64,000 bases of DNA from Aestuariimicrobium soli (GCF_051192575.1 NZ_JBPJSQ010000011.1:186001-250000), one strand, 5' to 3'. Shown: positions 24,614 to 33,543, counted from the first letter of the stretch. A program made the numbers and translations. The notes: generated by a model from the sequence alone, not told the origin.

Positions 24614-25815
24614 TGAGCGACAAGCGTTGGGAACTGTCCGAGCAGGAGCGCAAGCAGCGCGCGCAGGAGAGCGGCGTCGACGGATACCGCGCCGACAGCG
24701 ATGACGAGCTCAGTGAGCTCGACGTCTACGAGGCCTTGATCGACCCCAATGGCGCCAGCGGCAAGGGTGGCGGCAAGGGTGGCGGTTCGCCCATGATGAT
24801 GCCTCCCCAGGGCATGGGTGGCGCCCGCGGTGGCGCTGGAGCAGGCGCGGGTTCGACCGGCGTGGGCGCCGGCGGTACCGGCATGGGCCCCGGCGGCGTC
24901 ATGCCCGGCGGTTACGGACCCGGCGGTGCCGGTGTGGGCGGCGGAGCCGGTCTCGGCTCCGGTGGCGTGGGTGCCGGCGGCGGTCTGGGTGCCGGCGGTG
25001 GCCTGGGCGCTGGCGGCCTCGCGGGCGCCGGTGCTGGCTACACCCCCGGTGGCTTCGGCACCTCTGCCGCGGGCACGAAGGTGGCCGGTGGCATCGATGT
25101 CGATGGTGACGGCATCGCCGACATCGACGAGAACGGCAACCCGATCCCGCACCCGGGCGACCCCGGTTACAACCCGCCCGGTGGTTATGACCCGACCGAT
25201 CCCGGTTCGAATCCTCCCGGGTACACCCCGCCCGGCGGTTATGACCCGACCGATCCCGGTTCGAACCCTCCCGGGTACACCCCGCCCGGCGGTTATGACC
25301 CGACCGATCCCGGTTCGAACCCTCCCGGTTACACCCCGCCCGGCGGCTTCGACTCGACCGATCCCGGCTCGAACCCTCCCGGCTACACCCCGCCGCCGGC
25401 GCCCGACCCCTCGGACTCGACGAGCCCTGGGTTCACTCCTCCCACCAGCCCGAGCGGCCCCGGCAGCATGCCGAGCTCGCCGAGCGGGTCGGGGAGCATG
25501 CCGACCGGGTCGGGTGGTGCGGGCACGGCTCACAGCCCCGACGCGATGGATCAGGCCGGGTCGGGCTGGGGCAAGCTGGCCCAGGACATGACCAGCGTGA
25601 ACACCGACATCGCGGCCCTGACCGCACCCCCCAACATGGGGTTCATCAGCCCGCCGACCGAGAACTACACCACGCTGCAGACCACCACCGGCCAGTGGGC
25701 CACCAGCGGTTCCACGGTGTTCACCGAGATCCAGACCGGCCTGGCGCGCGACGCCCAGGGCTACCGCGATCTGGCCTCGGAGCAGAGCACCAGCGCTGCC
25801 GGCATCAACGACTGA
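24613..25815 (+). CDS. Gly- and Pro-rich repeat protein with ESX-substrate-like C-terminus
   Basis: 400 aa in four parts: an acidic N-terminus (1-50); a Gly-rich block (~52-155); a Ca-binding-like loop 'DVDGDGIADIDENGNP' (~158-173) followed by four 18-residue repeats; and a C-terminal ~95 residues ('MDQAGSGWGKLAQDMTSVN', 'DLASEQSTSAAGIND' end) resembling WXG100/EspC-type helical ESX substrates. No signal peptide. Probably a surface or secreted protein exported by a type VII-like route encoded elsewhere; this is inferred. Confidence 0.55.
   Translation: MSDKRWELSEQERKQRAQESGVDGYRADSDDELSELDVYEALIDPNGASGKGGGKGGGSPMMMPPQGMGGARGGAGAGAGSTGVGAGGTGMGPGGVMPGGYGPGGAGVGGGAGLGSGGVGAGGGLGAGGGLGAGGLAGAGAGYTPGGFGTSAAGTKVAGGIDVDGDGIADIDENGNPIPHPGDPGYNPPGGYDPTDPGSNPPGYTPPGGYDPTDPGSNPPGYTPPGGYDPTDPGSNPPGYTPPGGFDSTDPGSNPPGYTPPPAPDPSDSTSPGFTPPTSPSGPGSMPSSPSGSGSMPTGSGGAGTAHSPDAMDQAGSGWGKLAQDMTSVNTDIAALTAPPNMGFISPPTENYTTLQTTTGQWATSGSTVFTEIQTGLARDAQGYRDLASEQSTSAAGIND
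25180..25395 (+). repeat. Four tandem 54-bp coding repeats
   Basis: Units begin at 25180, 25234, 25288 and 25342. Each encodes GGYDPTDPGSNPPGYTPP; the fourth has drifted (F for Y, S for P). Units 2 and 3 are nearly identical at DNA level, suggesting recent slippage or recombination. Confidence 0.95.
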
Positions 25816-25845
25816 CCCTCCCGACGAGACGAAAGGCGACACGAC

Positions 25846-26787
25846 ATGGTCATGACAATGGACGACGGTGGCGGCGGCAGCTTCCCCGAGCTGATCGACA
25901 TGTACACCCTCAACAAGGCGTGGGAAGACCTCAAGTCCCGCATCACCACGGTCTGGACCAACGGTGAGAAGTGGGAGGCCCAGACCACGGCCAAGACGGT
26001 GGCCGACACCGCTTGGTGTGACGAGGTGGAGAAGTTCAACGACGACATCAACAAGCTCGACAAGCGGATCACCGACGCGGTGACCTTCATTGAGCAGGAA
26101 CTCTCCACCAAGTTCGAGCCCAACGACGGTGTGGCCAAGAAGCTCGGCGAGATGAAGGACAAGTGGGAGAAGGTCGGCACCAAGGTGCAGGACACCCACG
26201 ACACCGTCCACAACCACCTCAAGCTCGACGACTGGGGAGGCGAGGGCGGCCAAGAGTACAAGAACGTGCTGCCCACCCAGATGAAGGCCCTCGTCGAGCT
26301 GAAGGGGCTGGCCCAGTCGCAGGGTGAGACCTGTGACCAGACGAGCCTGATGAACGCCTACATCTGGCAGAACACCAAGCTCTCGATCGACACCGTTCGC
26401 AACCGTCTGCCGAAGAGCTACTCGCGGGCCTCGATCACCGACAAGGGCTACTCCACCAAGGTCAACGGAACGATGTATGACCAGTGGGCCTTCGCCAGGA
26501 ACGGCATTCCGCTGGCCGACAACCTCGAGAGCCTGCAGGCGTGGCTGACCAAGCAGACCGACCCGTACGACTCCGACTGGGCGGGCTCGGCCAACTCGCT
26601 GAAGTCTGACCTGACGAAGGTCACCTCGGCGCCGTTGAACCTGCAGCCGTCGGGCGAGTGGCCGGGCATCAAGATGCGTGTCGAGGGGGATCCCGCCAAC
26701 ACCGCCGGCCTGGGCTGGAACAACACCAACGTCAGTGGGAACTACGACTACAACTACGACGACGGCAACATGGAGCTCAACGCCTGA
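25846..26787 (+). CDS. WXG100/ESX-like helical protein
   Basis: 313 aa, no signal peptide. Residues ~14-150 are predicted as a long helical hairpin rich in Lys/Glu with a 'LDDWGGEGGQEY' turn (~126-137) corresponding to the W-x-G turn of WXG proteins, followed by another helix. The C-terminal ~150 residues are Trp/Asn/Tyr-rich and end in 'NYDYNYDDGNMELNA'. Lies 30 bp after the repeat protein with a good AAAGGCGA ribosome site. Likely a T7SS substrate partner of the preceding gene. Confidence 0.55.
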   Translation: MVMTMDDGGGGSFPELIDMYTLNKAWEDLKSRITTVWTNGEKWEAQTTAKTVADTAWCDEVEKFNDDINKLDKRITDAVTFIEQELSTKFEPNDGVAKKLGEMKDKWEKVGTKVQDTHDTVHNHLKLDDWGGEGGQEYKNVLPTQMKALVELKGLAQSQGETCDQTSLMNAYIWQNTKLSIDTVRNRLPKSYSRASITDKGYSTKVNGTMYDQWAFARNGIPLADNLESLQAWLTKQTDPYDSDWAGSANSLKSDLTKVTSAPLNLQPSGEWPGIKMRVEGDPANTAGLGWNNTNVSGNYDYNYDDGNMELNA

Positions 26788-26816
26788 TCGTCTGATCTGG
26801 TTGACTCGGAGACGTG

Positions 26817-27743
26817 ATGAACAATCCAGTCTGGAAGACGGTGGCGGCCGCCCTGGCGGTCGCCACCGCCGTGTCGGTGTCGTCGTGTGCGCAGCTCGGC
26901 GTCGGTGGTGGCGGCGATTCGGGGGCCGCTCCCGACGCCGCCACCCTGAAGGAACGGGTCGTGAAGGCCGCCGACGGTGCACCCGTGCTGTTCGGCTCGT
27001 TCTACGGCAACGGGACGAGCGGCGGCGGGTGGGTCAGCGTGCTCAAGGGCAGCGCGGCCGAGCGCCGCATGCTCGACGGTTCGGACACGTCCAGCTCCGA
27101 TGAGGGCTGGGCTGCCGGATCGATGGCCGCCGACGCCGTTCCCTATGACCAGGTGGCCAAGGCCCGCGAGGGTGTCACCTGTCAGACCCAGGGCGGCGTG
27201 ACCGTCACCTTCCAGGTGACCCCGGCCGGGAAGCCCTGGTTCCAGAGTGAGTGCGACCAGGAGACTCAGACACAGTTGCTCGACGGCAAGGCCGTTCCGG
27301 AGCTCTCCGACCCGACGTCGGCCGCCACCCTCACCACCCTGCTCGAGGAGCAGAAGGCGACCACCGGTCTGACCCAGTTCACCGAGATCGTGATCAGCGT
27401 CGCCGACACCGAGTTGGGCCCCACGGCCACCTTCGCCGGCCCCGGCAAGCACGCCGGGGGCGAGTGCAACCTGTCCATGACGCGCCGCTTCACCGTCAAG
27501 GGCGTCAGCGAGGGCGGCGTCGGTCGTCCGGGCTGTGAAACGGCCAAGGGAACCGCGTACTCGTTGGACGGTGCCAGCGGCGAGAGCCTGGCGACCGCCA
27601 TCGCCGCGGGTGTGAAGCTCGCCGGCGGGTTCAAGGCCGCCACGATCCATGCGGGCAGCAACGGCCAGCCGGTGATCGACGTGCTCAGTGACAAGCAGGG
27701 TGGCCTGGCCAGGGTCGACCTGCAGGGCAAACCCGTCACGTGA
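26817..27743 (+). CDS. Secreted lipoprotein of the T7SS-like cluster
   Basis: 308 aa. Signal peptide of type II: 'VWKTVAAALAVATAVS' hydrophobic core then lipobox 'VSSC' with the modified Cys at residue 23. The mature part contains several Cys (~122, 144, 217, 233) that could form disulfides. No enzyme motif recognised. GTG 26814 directly precedes ATG 26817. Its stop overlaps the start of the NamZ-like gene (GTGA), so both are translated together. Confidence 0.7.
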   Translation: MNNPVWKTVAAALAVATAVSVSSCAQLGVGGGGDSGAAPDAATLKERVVKAADGAPVLFGSFYGNGTSGGGWVSVLKGSAAERRMLDGSDTSSSDEGWAAGSMAADAVPYDQVAKAREGVTCQTQGGVTVTFQVTPAGKPWFQSECDQETQTQLLDGKAVPELSDPTSAATLTTLLEEQKATTGLTQFTEIVISVADTELGPTATFAGPGKHAGGECNLSMTRRFTVKGVSEGGVGRPGCETAKGTAYSLDGASGESLATAIAAGVKLAGGFKAATIHAGSNGQPVIDVLSDKQGGLARVDLQGKPVT

Positions 27744-28903
27744 TCTCGACCGGGCTCGACGCCCTCGCGGACCGCGACTTCGCGGACCTGCGGGGGCGTC
27801 GCGTCGTTGTGCTGTCGAATCCGACCGGGGTGCTGGTGCGCGAGGGTCGCGTCGTGCACGGGGTCGACGCGATGGTGGCGGCCGGGGTGCGCGTGGTGGG
27901 CGTGCTGGGGCCGGAGCACGGCTTCCGCGGCACCGCCACGGCGGGGGAGTCGGAGGCCGACACCGTCGATCCTCGCACCGGCGTTCCCCTGCTCGACGGC
28001 TACGACGTGCCCGTCGAGGGACTGGCCGACCTGCTGCGCGCCGTCGCTGCCGACGTGGTGGTCGTCGACCTCGCCGATGTCGGGGTGCGGTTTTACACCT
28101 ACCTGTGGACGATGCGCCGGCTGCTCCTGGCCGCCGCCCTGGTGCCCGGCGTGCGGGTCGTGGTGCTGGATCGTCCGAACCCGTTGGGACGAGCCCGCCG
28201 CGGGGGGATGCTGCGGCCCGGCTTCGAGTCGGCGATCGGCGAGGCGGGCGTCCTGCTGCAGCACGGATTGACGATGGGCGAACTCGCTCTACTGTTCAAC
28301 CCGGCCGAGTCGGGGGTCGAGCTCGACGTGGTGGAGGTCAGCGGGTGGGACGGTCGTCCGTGGTCACCCGGGCACGGCATCTGGGTGCCGCCCAGCCCCA
28401 ACCTGCCCACCCCGCAGGCCGCGTTCTGCTATCCCGGCACGGGGCTGCTGGAGGCGGTCACGCTGTCGGAGGGCCGGGGCACCACCCGTCCGTTCACGCT
28501 GGTGGGCGCCCCGTGGGTGGACGAACGCCTCGTCGGCCACCTGCCCACCCCGGCCGGAGCCGTGCTGCGCGAGGCGGCCTTCGAACCGTTGGTCGTGCCC
28601 CACTTCGACACCCACGCCGGGCAGCTCTGCCGGGGCATCGAGGTGCACGTCACCGATCCGGAGACCTTCGACGCGGTGCGCTTCGGCCTCGACCTGCTGA
28701 CCACTGCCCGCGACCTGTACCCCGCGTCCTTCACCCACCGGGGCGACGACTGGCGCTGGCTGGGGCTGATGAGCGGATCGAACGGGCTGCGGGACGGACT
28801 GCTGGCCGGCGCGACCACCCACGACCTGCTCGCGGGCTGGGAGGCCGACCGGCGCGAATGGGACGACCTGGTCGGCTGGCCCGCGCCGCCTGACCTCAGA
28901 TGA
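27740..28903 (+). CDS. namZ: DUF1343 / NamZ-type exo-beta-N-acetylmuramidase
   Basis: 387 aa. Family pattern is clear: 'VVVLSNPTGVLVREGRVVHG' (~21-40), 'GVLGPEHGFRGTATAGE' (~54-70), 'VDLADVGVRFYTYLWTM' (~109-125), 'VVLDRPNPLG' (~146-155), then 'EGRGTTRPFTLVGAPWV' (~246-262). NamZ enzymes release MurNAc from peptidoglycan fragments. No signal peptide is present, pointing to cytosolic recycling of wall sugars. GTG start coupled to the lipoprotein stop. The 3' end overlaps the convergent NYN gene by 8 bp. Confidence 0.85.
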   Translation: MISTGLDALADRDFADLRGRRVVVLSNPTGVLVREGRVVHGVDAMVAAGVRVVGVLGPEHGFRGTATAGESEADTVDPRTGVPLLDGYDVPVEGLADLLRAVAADVVVVDLADVGVRFYTYLWTMRRLLLAAALVPGVRVVVLDRPNPLGRARRGGMLRPGFESAIGEAGVLLQHGLTMGELALLFNPAESGVELDVVEVSGWDGRPWSPGHGIWVPPSPNLPTPQAAFCYPGTGLLEAVTLSEGRGTTRPFTLVGAPWVDERLVGHLPTPAGAVLREAAFEPLVVPHFDTHAGQLCRGIEVHVTDPETFDAVRFGLDLLTTARDLYPASFTHRGDDWRWLGLMSGSNGLRDGLLAGATTHDLLAGWEADRREWDDLVGWPAPPDLR

Positions 28904-29441
28904 AGTCGAGCGGGTTGAAGTCGTCGATGTCGATGACGTGCACCCGCGGCAACCGCGCCTTGAAGGCGGCCACGTCGTACTCGAGGTCGAACAGCTCGAT
29001 GCCCTCGACCTGACGCAGACCGCCGGAGAAGAACTCACCGAACCCGACCACCCCGACACGGCGATCGGCGTCGGCCGCCAGCGCCTCCATCTGCGGCACG
29101 AAGTCGGCGTCGTGACTGGCCAGCACGACGTCGGCGGCCCGGCCCACGAGGGCCTCGGCCGTGCGCTGTATGGCGATGTCGACGATCTTGCCCTCGCCGC
29201 GCAGCGGCACGGGGCGGTAGCCCATGGCGAGCAGAGCCTGCACGAACGACATCGGCAGGTCGCCGGGCACCGCGAGGAAGAACAGTCCCGTGACGGGCTG
29301 ATCCCAGGTCTCCCGCAGGTGGTCGAGCAGCGTGTTCCAGCGGGGTCGTTCCTGCGGTTCGGGGCGGCGCCCGAGCACCGACCCGAGGGTGGCGTCGATG
29401 TTCTCGCCGTCGACGAGCAGGTACGTGGTGCGCTCGGTCAT
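28896..29441 (-). CDS. NYN-domain (PIN-like) putative ribonuclease
   Basis: 181 aa. Single NYN domain with the acidic catalytic residues visible: 'YLLVDGENIDATLG' (~7-20), 'GKIVDIAIQRTAEALV' (~81-96) and 'DVVLASHDADFVPQMEAL' (~102-119). Members are Mg-dependent nucleases similar to LabA/Limkain. Ends with an acidic C-terminus. A TAGAGT -10 box lies 7 nt before the ATG; the gene diverges from the NUDIX gene. Confidence 0.85.
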   Translation of the reverse strand: MTERTTYLLVDGENIDATLGSVLGRRPEPQERPRWNTLLDHLRETWDQPVTGLFFLAVPGDLPMSFVQALLAMGYRPVPLRGEGKIVDIAIQRTAEALVGRAADVVLASHDADFVPQMEALAADADRRVGVVGFGEFFSGGLRQVEGIELFDLEYDVAAFKARLPRVHVIDIDDFNPLDFI

Positions 29442-29448
29442 GGCCGAG

Positions 29449-29454
29449 ACTCTA
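29449..29454 (-). promoter_or_regulatory. -10 box of a leaderless promoter for the NYN gene
   Basis: TAGAGT on the minus strand, 7 nt before the ATG. Confidence 0.5.
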
Positions 29455-29470
29455 CTGGCCGGGGCTGCAG

Positions 29471-29476
29471 TACGGT
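29471..29476 (+). promoter_or_regulatory. -10 box of a leaderless promoter for the NUDIX gene
   Basis: TACGGT, 6 nt before the ATG at 29483; divergent and only 17 bp from the NYN -10 box, so the two promoters overlap. Confidence 0.5.
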
Positions 29477-29482
29477 CATGGC

Positions 29483-29983
29483 ATGCCCGAACGTGCCCTG
29501 CCCGAACGGTTCAGCGTCGTGCCTGCCGCCTACGTCTTCCTGCTGCGCGAGAGCGTGGACGAGGCCCAGGTGCTGCTGCAACTGCGGCGCAACACCGGCT
29601 ACATGGACGACCACTGGGCCGCGGCCGCCGCGGGACACGTCGAGCGTGGCGAGACGGTGACCGCCGCCGCCCACCGCGAGGCCCTGGAGGAACTCGGCAT
29701 CACCGACCTCGAGTTGACCTTCGTCACCACCATGCAGCGCACCCAGCGGGAGGGTGCCGGGGCCGGGCTGCCCATCAACGAGCGGGTCGACTTCTTCTTC
29801 ACCGCCCGCTCCTGGGCGGGGGAACCCACCATCACCGAGCCGCACAAGAGTGCCGGCCTGCGCTGGTTCGGGCTGCACGACCTGCCCGCCGAGACCGTGC
29901 CGCACGAACGGATCGTCCTCGAAGGGCTGCGCTCCGGCGACCTGCCCCCGTTTCTCTCCGTCGGCTTCGATCGGGGGATCTGA
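29483..29983 (+). CDS. NUDIX hydrolase
   Basis: 166 aa. NUDIX box GX5EX7REUXEEXGU is present: 'GHVERGETVTAAAHREALEE' begins it at residue ~53, then 'LG'. Hydrolyses a nucleoside diphosphate linked to another moiety; the substrate cannot be deduced. Typical single-domain length. Probably co-transcribed with the DUF1905 gene 5 bp downstream. Confidence 0.9.
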   Translation: MPERALPERFSVVPAAYVFLLRESVDEAQVLLQLRRNTGYMDDHWAAAAAGHVERGETVTAAAHREALEELGITDLELTFVTTMQRTQREGAGAGLPINERVDFFFTARSWAGEPTITEPHKSAGLRWFGLHDLPAETVPHERIVLEGLRSGDLPPFLSVGFDRGI

Positions 29984-29988
29984 TCGCC

Positions 29989-30273
29989 ATGGACCTGCAG
30001 TTCACCGCCGACGTGATCGAGTGGCGCGGACCCGCGCCGTACTACTACGCCGTCGTTCCCACCGACGAGGCCGACCTGATCGCCGAGGTGGCCCAGTCGA
30101 TCATCTACTGGGGCTGCGTGCCGGCGGTGGCGACCATCGGCCCGCACACCTACAGGACGGCCATGTTCCCCAAGGAGGGCACCTACCGGGTGCCCATCCG
30201 CAAGCAGGTGCGCGACGACCTGGGCATCGAGGCCGGCGACGTCATCGAGGTCGAGCTGTTCCTCGACGTCTGA
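29989..30273 (+). CDS. DUF1905 protein
   Basis: 94 aa. 'WRGPAPYYYAVVP' (~11-23), 'WGCVPAVATIGPHTYRTAMF' (~43-62) and 'YRVPIRKQVRDDLGIEAGD' (~67-85) follow the DUF1905 pattern, a small beta-barrel related to AbrB-like or YdeI-associated folds. No known activity. ATG at 29989, 5 nt after the NUDIX stop. Confidence 0.8.
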   Translation: MDLQFTADVIEWRGPAPYYYAVVPTDEADLIAEVAQSIIYWGCVPAVATIGPHTYRTAMFPKEGTYRVPIRKQVRDDLGIEAGDVIEVELFLDV

Positions 30274-30290
30274 CACTCCGCCGAACCGGC

Positions 30291-33086
30291 TCAGGCGTGG
30301 GTGAGCAGCAACTCCGCCAGCGTCATCGCCCGACGTGAGGTCAGGTCGTCCACCTGCTTGCGGCAGCTGAAACCGTCCGCGAGCACGATCGCCGTGGGGT
30401 TGGCCCGCAGGGCCGGCAGCAGCGCCGTCTCGGCGACCGCCACCGACGTCTCGTAGTGGCCCCGCTCGACACCGAAGTTGCCCGCCAGCCCACAACAACC
30501 GCCCAGCGTGGTGACGGTCGCCCCGGTGCGCGACAGCACCGCGGCGTCCGCGTCCCAGCCCAGCACCGACGCGTGGTGGCAGTGCGGTTGGGCGACCACC
30601 TCGTGGCCCGACAGGTCGGGGGCCTGCCAGTCGTCGGTCGCGGTGAGCACCTCGGCCAAGGTCTTCACGGCGCCGGCGACCACGCCCACGCGAGCATCGT
30701 CCGGGAGCAACTCGGGGGCATCGGAGCGCCACACCGCCAGGCACGATGGTTCCGCGCCGACGATCGGCACGCCCGACTCGGCGATGGGGGCGAGCACGTC
30801 GAGAGCGGTCCGCAGCTGGGCGCGGGCACCGTCCAATTGGCCGGTCGTGATCCAGGTCAGCCCGCAGCAGGCGCGGTCGCCGATCACCTCGGGGGAGTAG
30901 CCGGCCCGCTCCAGCACCGCCATCAGCGCCGCCACCTGCGTGCCCTCGAAGGCGTCGGTGAACGAGTCCACCCACACCGCGATCCGCCCGTGCCGGCCCG
31001 GAGTGCCGCCACGCCGCGCCCGCACCGCCGCGCGACGCTGCGACCGCGGCCCGAACCTCGGCAGCGGACGACGACCGTCGACCCCGGCCACCCGCTTGGC
31101 GAGGGCGCCGACGCCCGGCAGCCCCAGCGCGGCGTTGGCGATCGAGGCCACCCCGGGCACCAGGTGCACCAGCGACAGCCACCTGGGCAGCTGCCCCAGC
31201 GTGTAGTGCGAGAGCGGGCGCAGTCGTCCGCGGTACGACTCGTGCAGCACCAGCGACTTGTAGGCGGCCATGTCGATGCCGGTGGGGCAGTCGCGGCCGC
31301 AGCCCTTGCACGACAGGCACAGGTCGAGCGCCTCGTGCACCTCGGGTGAACGCCAACCACCGGCGATCAGGGAGCCGTTGACCATCTCCTGCAGCACCCG
31401 GGCCCGGCCCCGGGTGGAGTCCTTCTCGTTCCGGGTGGCCTGGTAGCTCGGGCACATCACCGCGCCGGCGCCCAGGGTGGCGGTGACACACTTGCCGACC
31501 CCGGAGCACTGGTGCACCTCGCGGACGAAGTCGGGGTCGGCCAGCCGCAGCGGTGAGCGCACGGTGGCGGCGACGCGCACGTCGGCGTCGACGGGTGCCG
31601 GGTCGACCAGCACCCCCGGGTTGAGCAGACCATCGGGGTCGAAGACCCGCTTCACCCGGCCGAACAGGGCGATCGCCTCGGGGGAGTACATCGCGGGCAG
31701 CAGCGCCGACCGGGCCCGGCCGTCGCCGTGCTCGCCCGACATCGATCCGCCGTGGGCGGCCACCAGGGCCGCCGCCCGCTCGACGAACCCCCGGTAGTGG
31801 GCGGCACCGCCGTCGCGGTCCAGCGGGAAGTCGATGCGCACGTGCACGCAGCCGTCGCCGAAGTGCCCGTAGGGCAGGCCGTGCAGGTCGAACTCCGCGA
31901 GCAACTGGTCGAACTCGCGCAGGTAGGCGCCCAACCGTTCCGGCAGCACGGCGGCGTCCTCCCAGCCGGGGTAGGCGGGATTGTCGAGGCTCACCCCGGC
32001 CAGACCGGCGCCGTCCTCGCGAATCTTCCACAACCGATCGGCGGCCGCCGGGTCGTCGACCACCCAACCGTCCAGGCAACCCGAGTCGGCGACCAGAGCC
32101 TCGGCCCGGCCACGCACCTCGGCGGCGTCCTCGCCGACCAGCTCCACGAAGATCCAGCCGTCGCCGGCCGGCAGGTGCGGCACCGCGCCGGGGCCCTTCG
32201 TCCGGGCGACGACGTCGACGATGCGCCGGTCCATGCCCTCGGCGGCCACCGGACGATGCGGCAGCAGCGCGGGCACGGCGTCGGCGGCCTCGGGCATCGA
32301 CGGGTACCCCAGGGCAACGACGGCCGAGTGTGGGGCATCGCGCACCAACCGGACCGTGGCCGACAGGATCACCGCCAGCGTGCCCTCGGTGCCGGCCAGG
32401 AAGCGCGCCACGTCGAACTTCTTCTCGGGCAGCAGGTGTTCCAGCGAATATCCCGAGACCTGGCGTCCGAATCGTCCGAACTCGGTGCGAATCACGCCCA
32501 GATGGGCCGCGACCGTCGACCGCAGTTCGGTGAGCACGGCCGATTCCGGGGCCTGGTCGCCGGAGCGCACCCTGACGATCTCACCGGTACCGGTGAGCAC
32601 CTCGAGCTCGACGACGTTGTCGGCGGTGCGGCCGTAACCGAGCGCCCGTGGGCCGCAGGCATTGTTGCCGATCATGCCGCCGATGGTGCAGCGGGTGTGG
32701 GTCGATGGGTCGGGCCCGAACCGCAGACCGTGCGGACGAGCCGCCGCCTGCAGGGTGGCCTGCACCACTCCGGGCTCGACCACGGCGAGGGCCGCCTCGG
32801 CGTCGATCGACACGATCCGGTTGAGGTGGCGCGCCACGTCGACCACCAGCCCGGGGCCGACCGCGTTGCCGGCGCACGAGGTGCCCGCCCCCCGCACCGT
32901 CACGGGCACACCCTGCGCCAGCGCCGCGCGCACGACCTCGACCAGTTCGTCGCGACTGCGGGGGAAGGCCACCCCCACGGGTTCCACCCGGTAGAGCGAG
33001 GCATCGGTGGTGTAGATTGCCCGCGTCAGGGTGGAGGTGTCGACACACGCGAGCTCGGTGACGCCAGCGGTCTCGGTGAGGCTCAT
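30291..33086 (-). CDS. FAD-linked / Fe-S oxidoreductase (D-lactate or 2-hydroxyacid dehydrogenase type)
   Basis: 931 aa fusion. N-terminal FAD-binding (PCMH) domain: 'VTVRGAGTSCAGNAVGPG' (~60-77), 'STHTRCTIGGMIGNNACGPR' (~125-144); FAD-oxidase C-terminal domain to ~520; then a 4Fe-4S module with 'CSGVGKC..C' (~540-560) and 'CLSCKGCGRDCP' (~603-614); then CCG domains 'ACCGLTW' and 'GGCCGLAGNFG'. This matches GlcD-GlcF-like or Dld2-type quinone-linked dehydrogenases for D-lactate or glycolate. Starts 4 bp after the marR stop, so in an operon with it; a CAGACT box 6 nt before its ATG suggests an internal promoter too. Confidence 0.88.
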   Translation of the reverse strand: MSLTETAGVTELACVDTSTLTRAIYTTDASLYRVEPVGVAFPRSRDELVEVVRAALAQGVPVTVRGAGTSCAGNAVGPGLVVDVARHLNRIVSIDAEAALAVVEPGVVQATLQAAARPHGLRFGPDPSTHTRCTIGGMIGNNACGPRALGYGRTADNVVELEVLTGTGEIVRVRSGDQAPESAVLTELRSTVAAHLGVIRTEFGRFGRQVSGYSLEHLLPEKKFDVARFLAGTEGTLAVILSATVRLVRDAPHSAVVALGYPSMPEAADAVPALLPHRPVAAEGMDRRIVDVVARTKGPGAVPHLPAGDGWIFVELVGEDAAEVRGRAEALVADSGCLDGWVVDDPAAADRLWKIREDGAGLAGVSLDNPAYPGWEDAAVLPERLGAYLREFDQLLAEFDLHGLPYGHFGDGCVHVRIDFPLDRDGGAAHYRGFVERAAALVAAHGGSMSGEHGDGRARSALLPAMYSPEAIALFGRVKRVFDPDGLLNPGVLVDPAPVDADVRVAATVRSPLRLADPDFVREVHQCSGVGKCVTATLGAGAVMCPSYQATRNEKDSTRGRARVLQEMVNGSLIAGGWRSPEVHEALDLCLSCKGCGRDCPTGIDMAAYKSLVLHESYRGRLRPLSHYTLGQLPRWLSLVHLVPGVASIANAALGLPGVGALAKRVAGVDGRRPLPRFGPRSQRRAAVRARRGGTPGRHGRIAVWVDSFTDAFEGTQVAALMAVLERAGYSPEVIGDRACCGLTWITTGQLDGARAQLRTALDVLAPIAESGVPIVGAEPSCLAVWRSDAPELLPDDARVGVVAGAVKTLAEVLTATDDWQAPDLSGHEVVAQPHCHHASVLGWDADAAVLSRTGATVTTLGGCCGLAGNFGVERGHYETSVAVAETALLPALRANPTAIVLADGFSCRKQVDDLTSRRAMTLAELLLTHA

Positions 33087-33090
33087 TGGC

Positions 33091-33543
33091 TCAGTCTGGC
33101 ACCGCCAGCACGGCGGCCATCGCACGTCCCAGAGCGGCGTAGTCGTCGGGCTCGACCGGGTCGACCAGGATCTCGCGCACGGCCTGCACGTGCCCGGGGG
33201 CGGCGCGCTCCAGCAGGGCGAACCCCTCGTCGGTGAGGGTGGCAATCACCCCGCGGCGATCGTCCGGGGCCGGCCTGCGCGCCACCCACCCGTTCGCCTC
33301 CATGCGCTTGATGGCGTGCGTCAGGCGAGACCGGGACTGGTGCACCATCTCGGCCAGGTCAGACATGCGTCGCTCCCGGTCGTCGCCCTCGACCAGCGAG
33401 ACCAGGATCTCGTAGTCGCCCAGGTCGAGGCCCACGCTGCGCAACTGCGCATCGAGCCGGTCGTTCACCCGCGCGGAACCGTGCAACCAGAGTCGCCAGA
33501 CGCGTTGTTGCTCGTCATCGAGCCAACGAACCTCTCCCACCAT
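33091..33543 (-). CDS. MarR-family transcriptional regulator
   Basis: 150 aa winged-helix regulator. Recognition region 'MSDLAEMVHQSRSRLTHAIK' (~60-79), wing 'WVARRPAPDDRRGVIATLTD' (~85-104). Upstream of and co-directional with the FAD/Fe-S oxidase, which it may control in response to the oxidase substrate. Divergent from the fadD gene (52 bp between starts), so it could also regulate that promoter. ATG 33543 chosen; an in-frame ATG 9 nt upstream is possible. Confidence 0.88.
   Translation of the reverse strand: MVGEVRWLDDEQQRVWRLWLHGSARVNDRLDAQLRSVGLDLGDYEILVSLVEGDDRERRMSDLAEMVHQSRSRLTHAIKRMEANGWVARRPAPDDRRGVIATLTDEGFALLERAAPGHVQAVREILVDPVEPDDYAALGRAMAAVLAVPD

Noticed and set aside
25180..25395. 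Regular 54-bp repeats as a CRISPR array
   Set aside because: There are no unique spacers; repeats are directly adjacent, in frame and encode an 18-residue peptide repeat.
24409..26982. 857-codon open frame on the minus strand over the T7SS-like genes
   Set aside because: Composition is biased (Val/Gly/Arg) and mirrors the repeats on the other strand; the plus-strand genes have ribosome sites and coherent domains.
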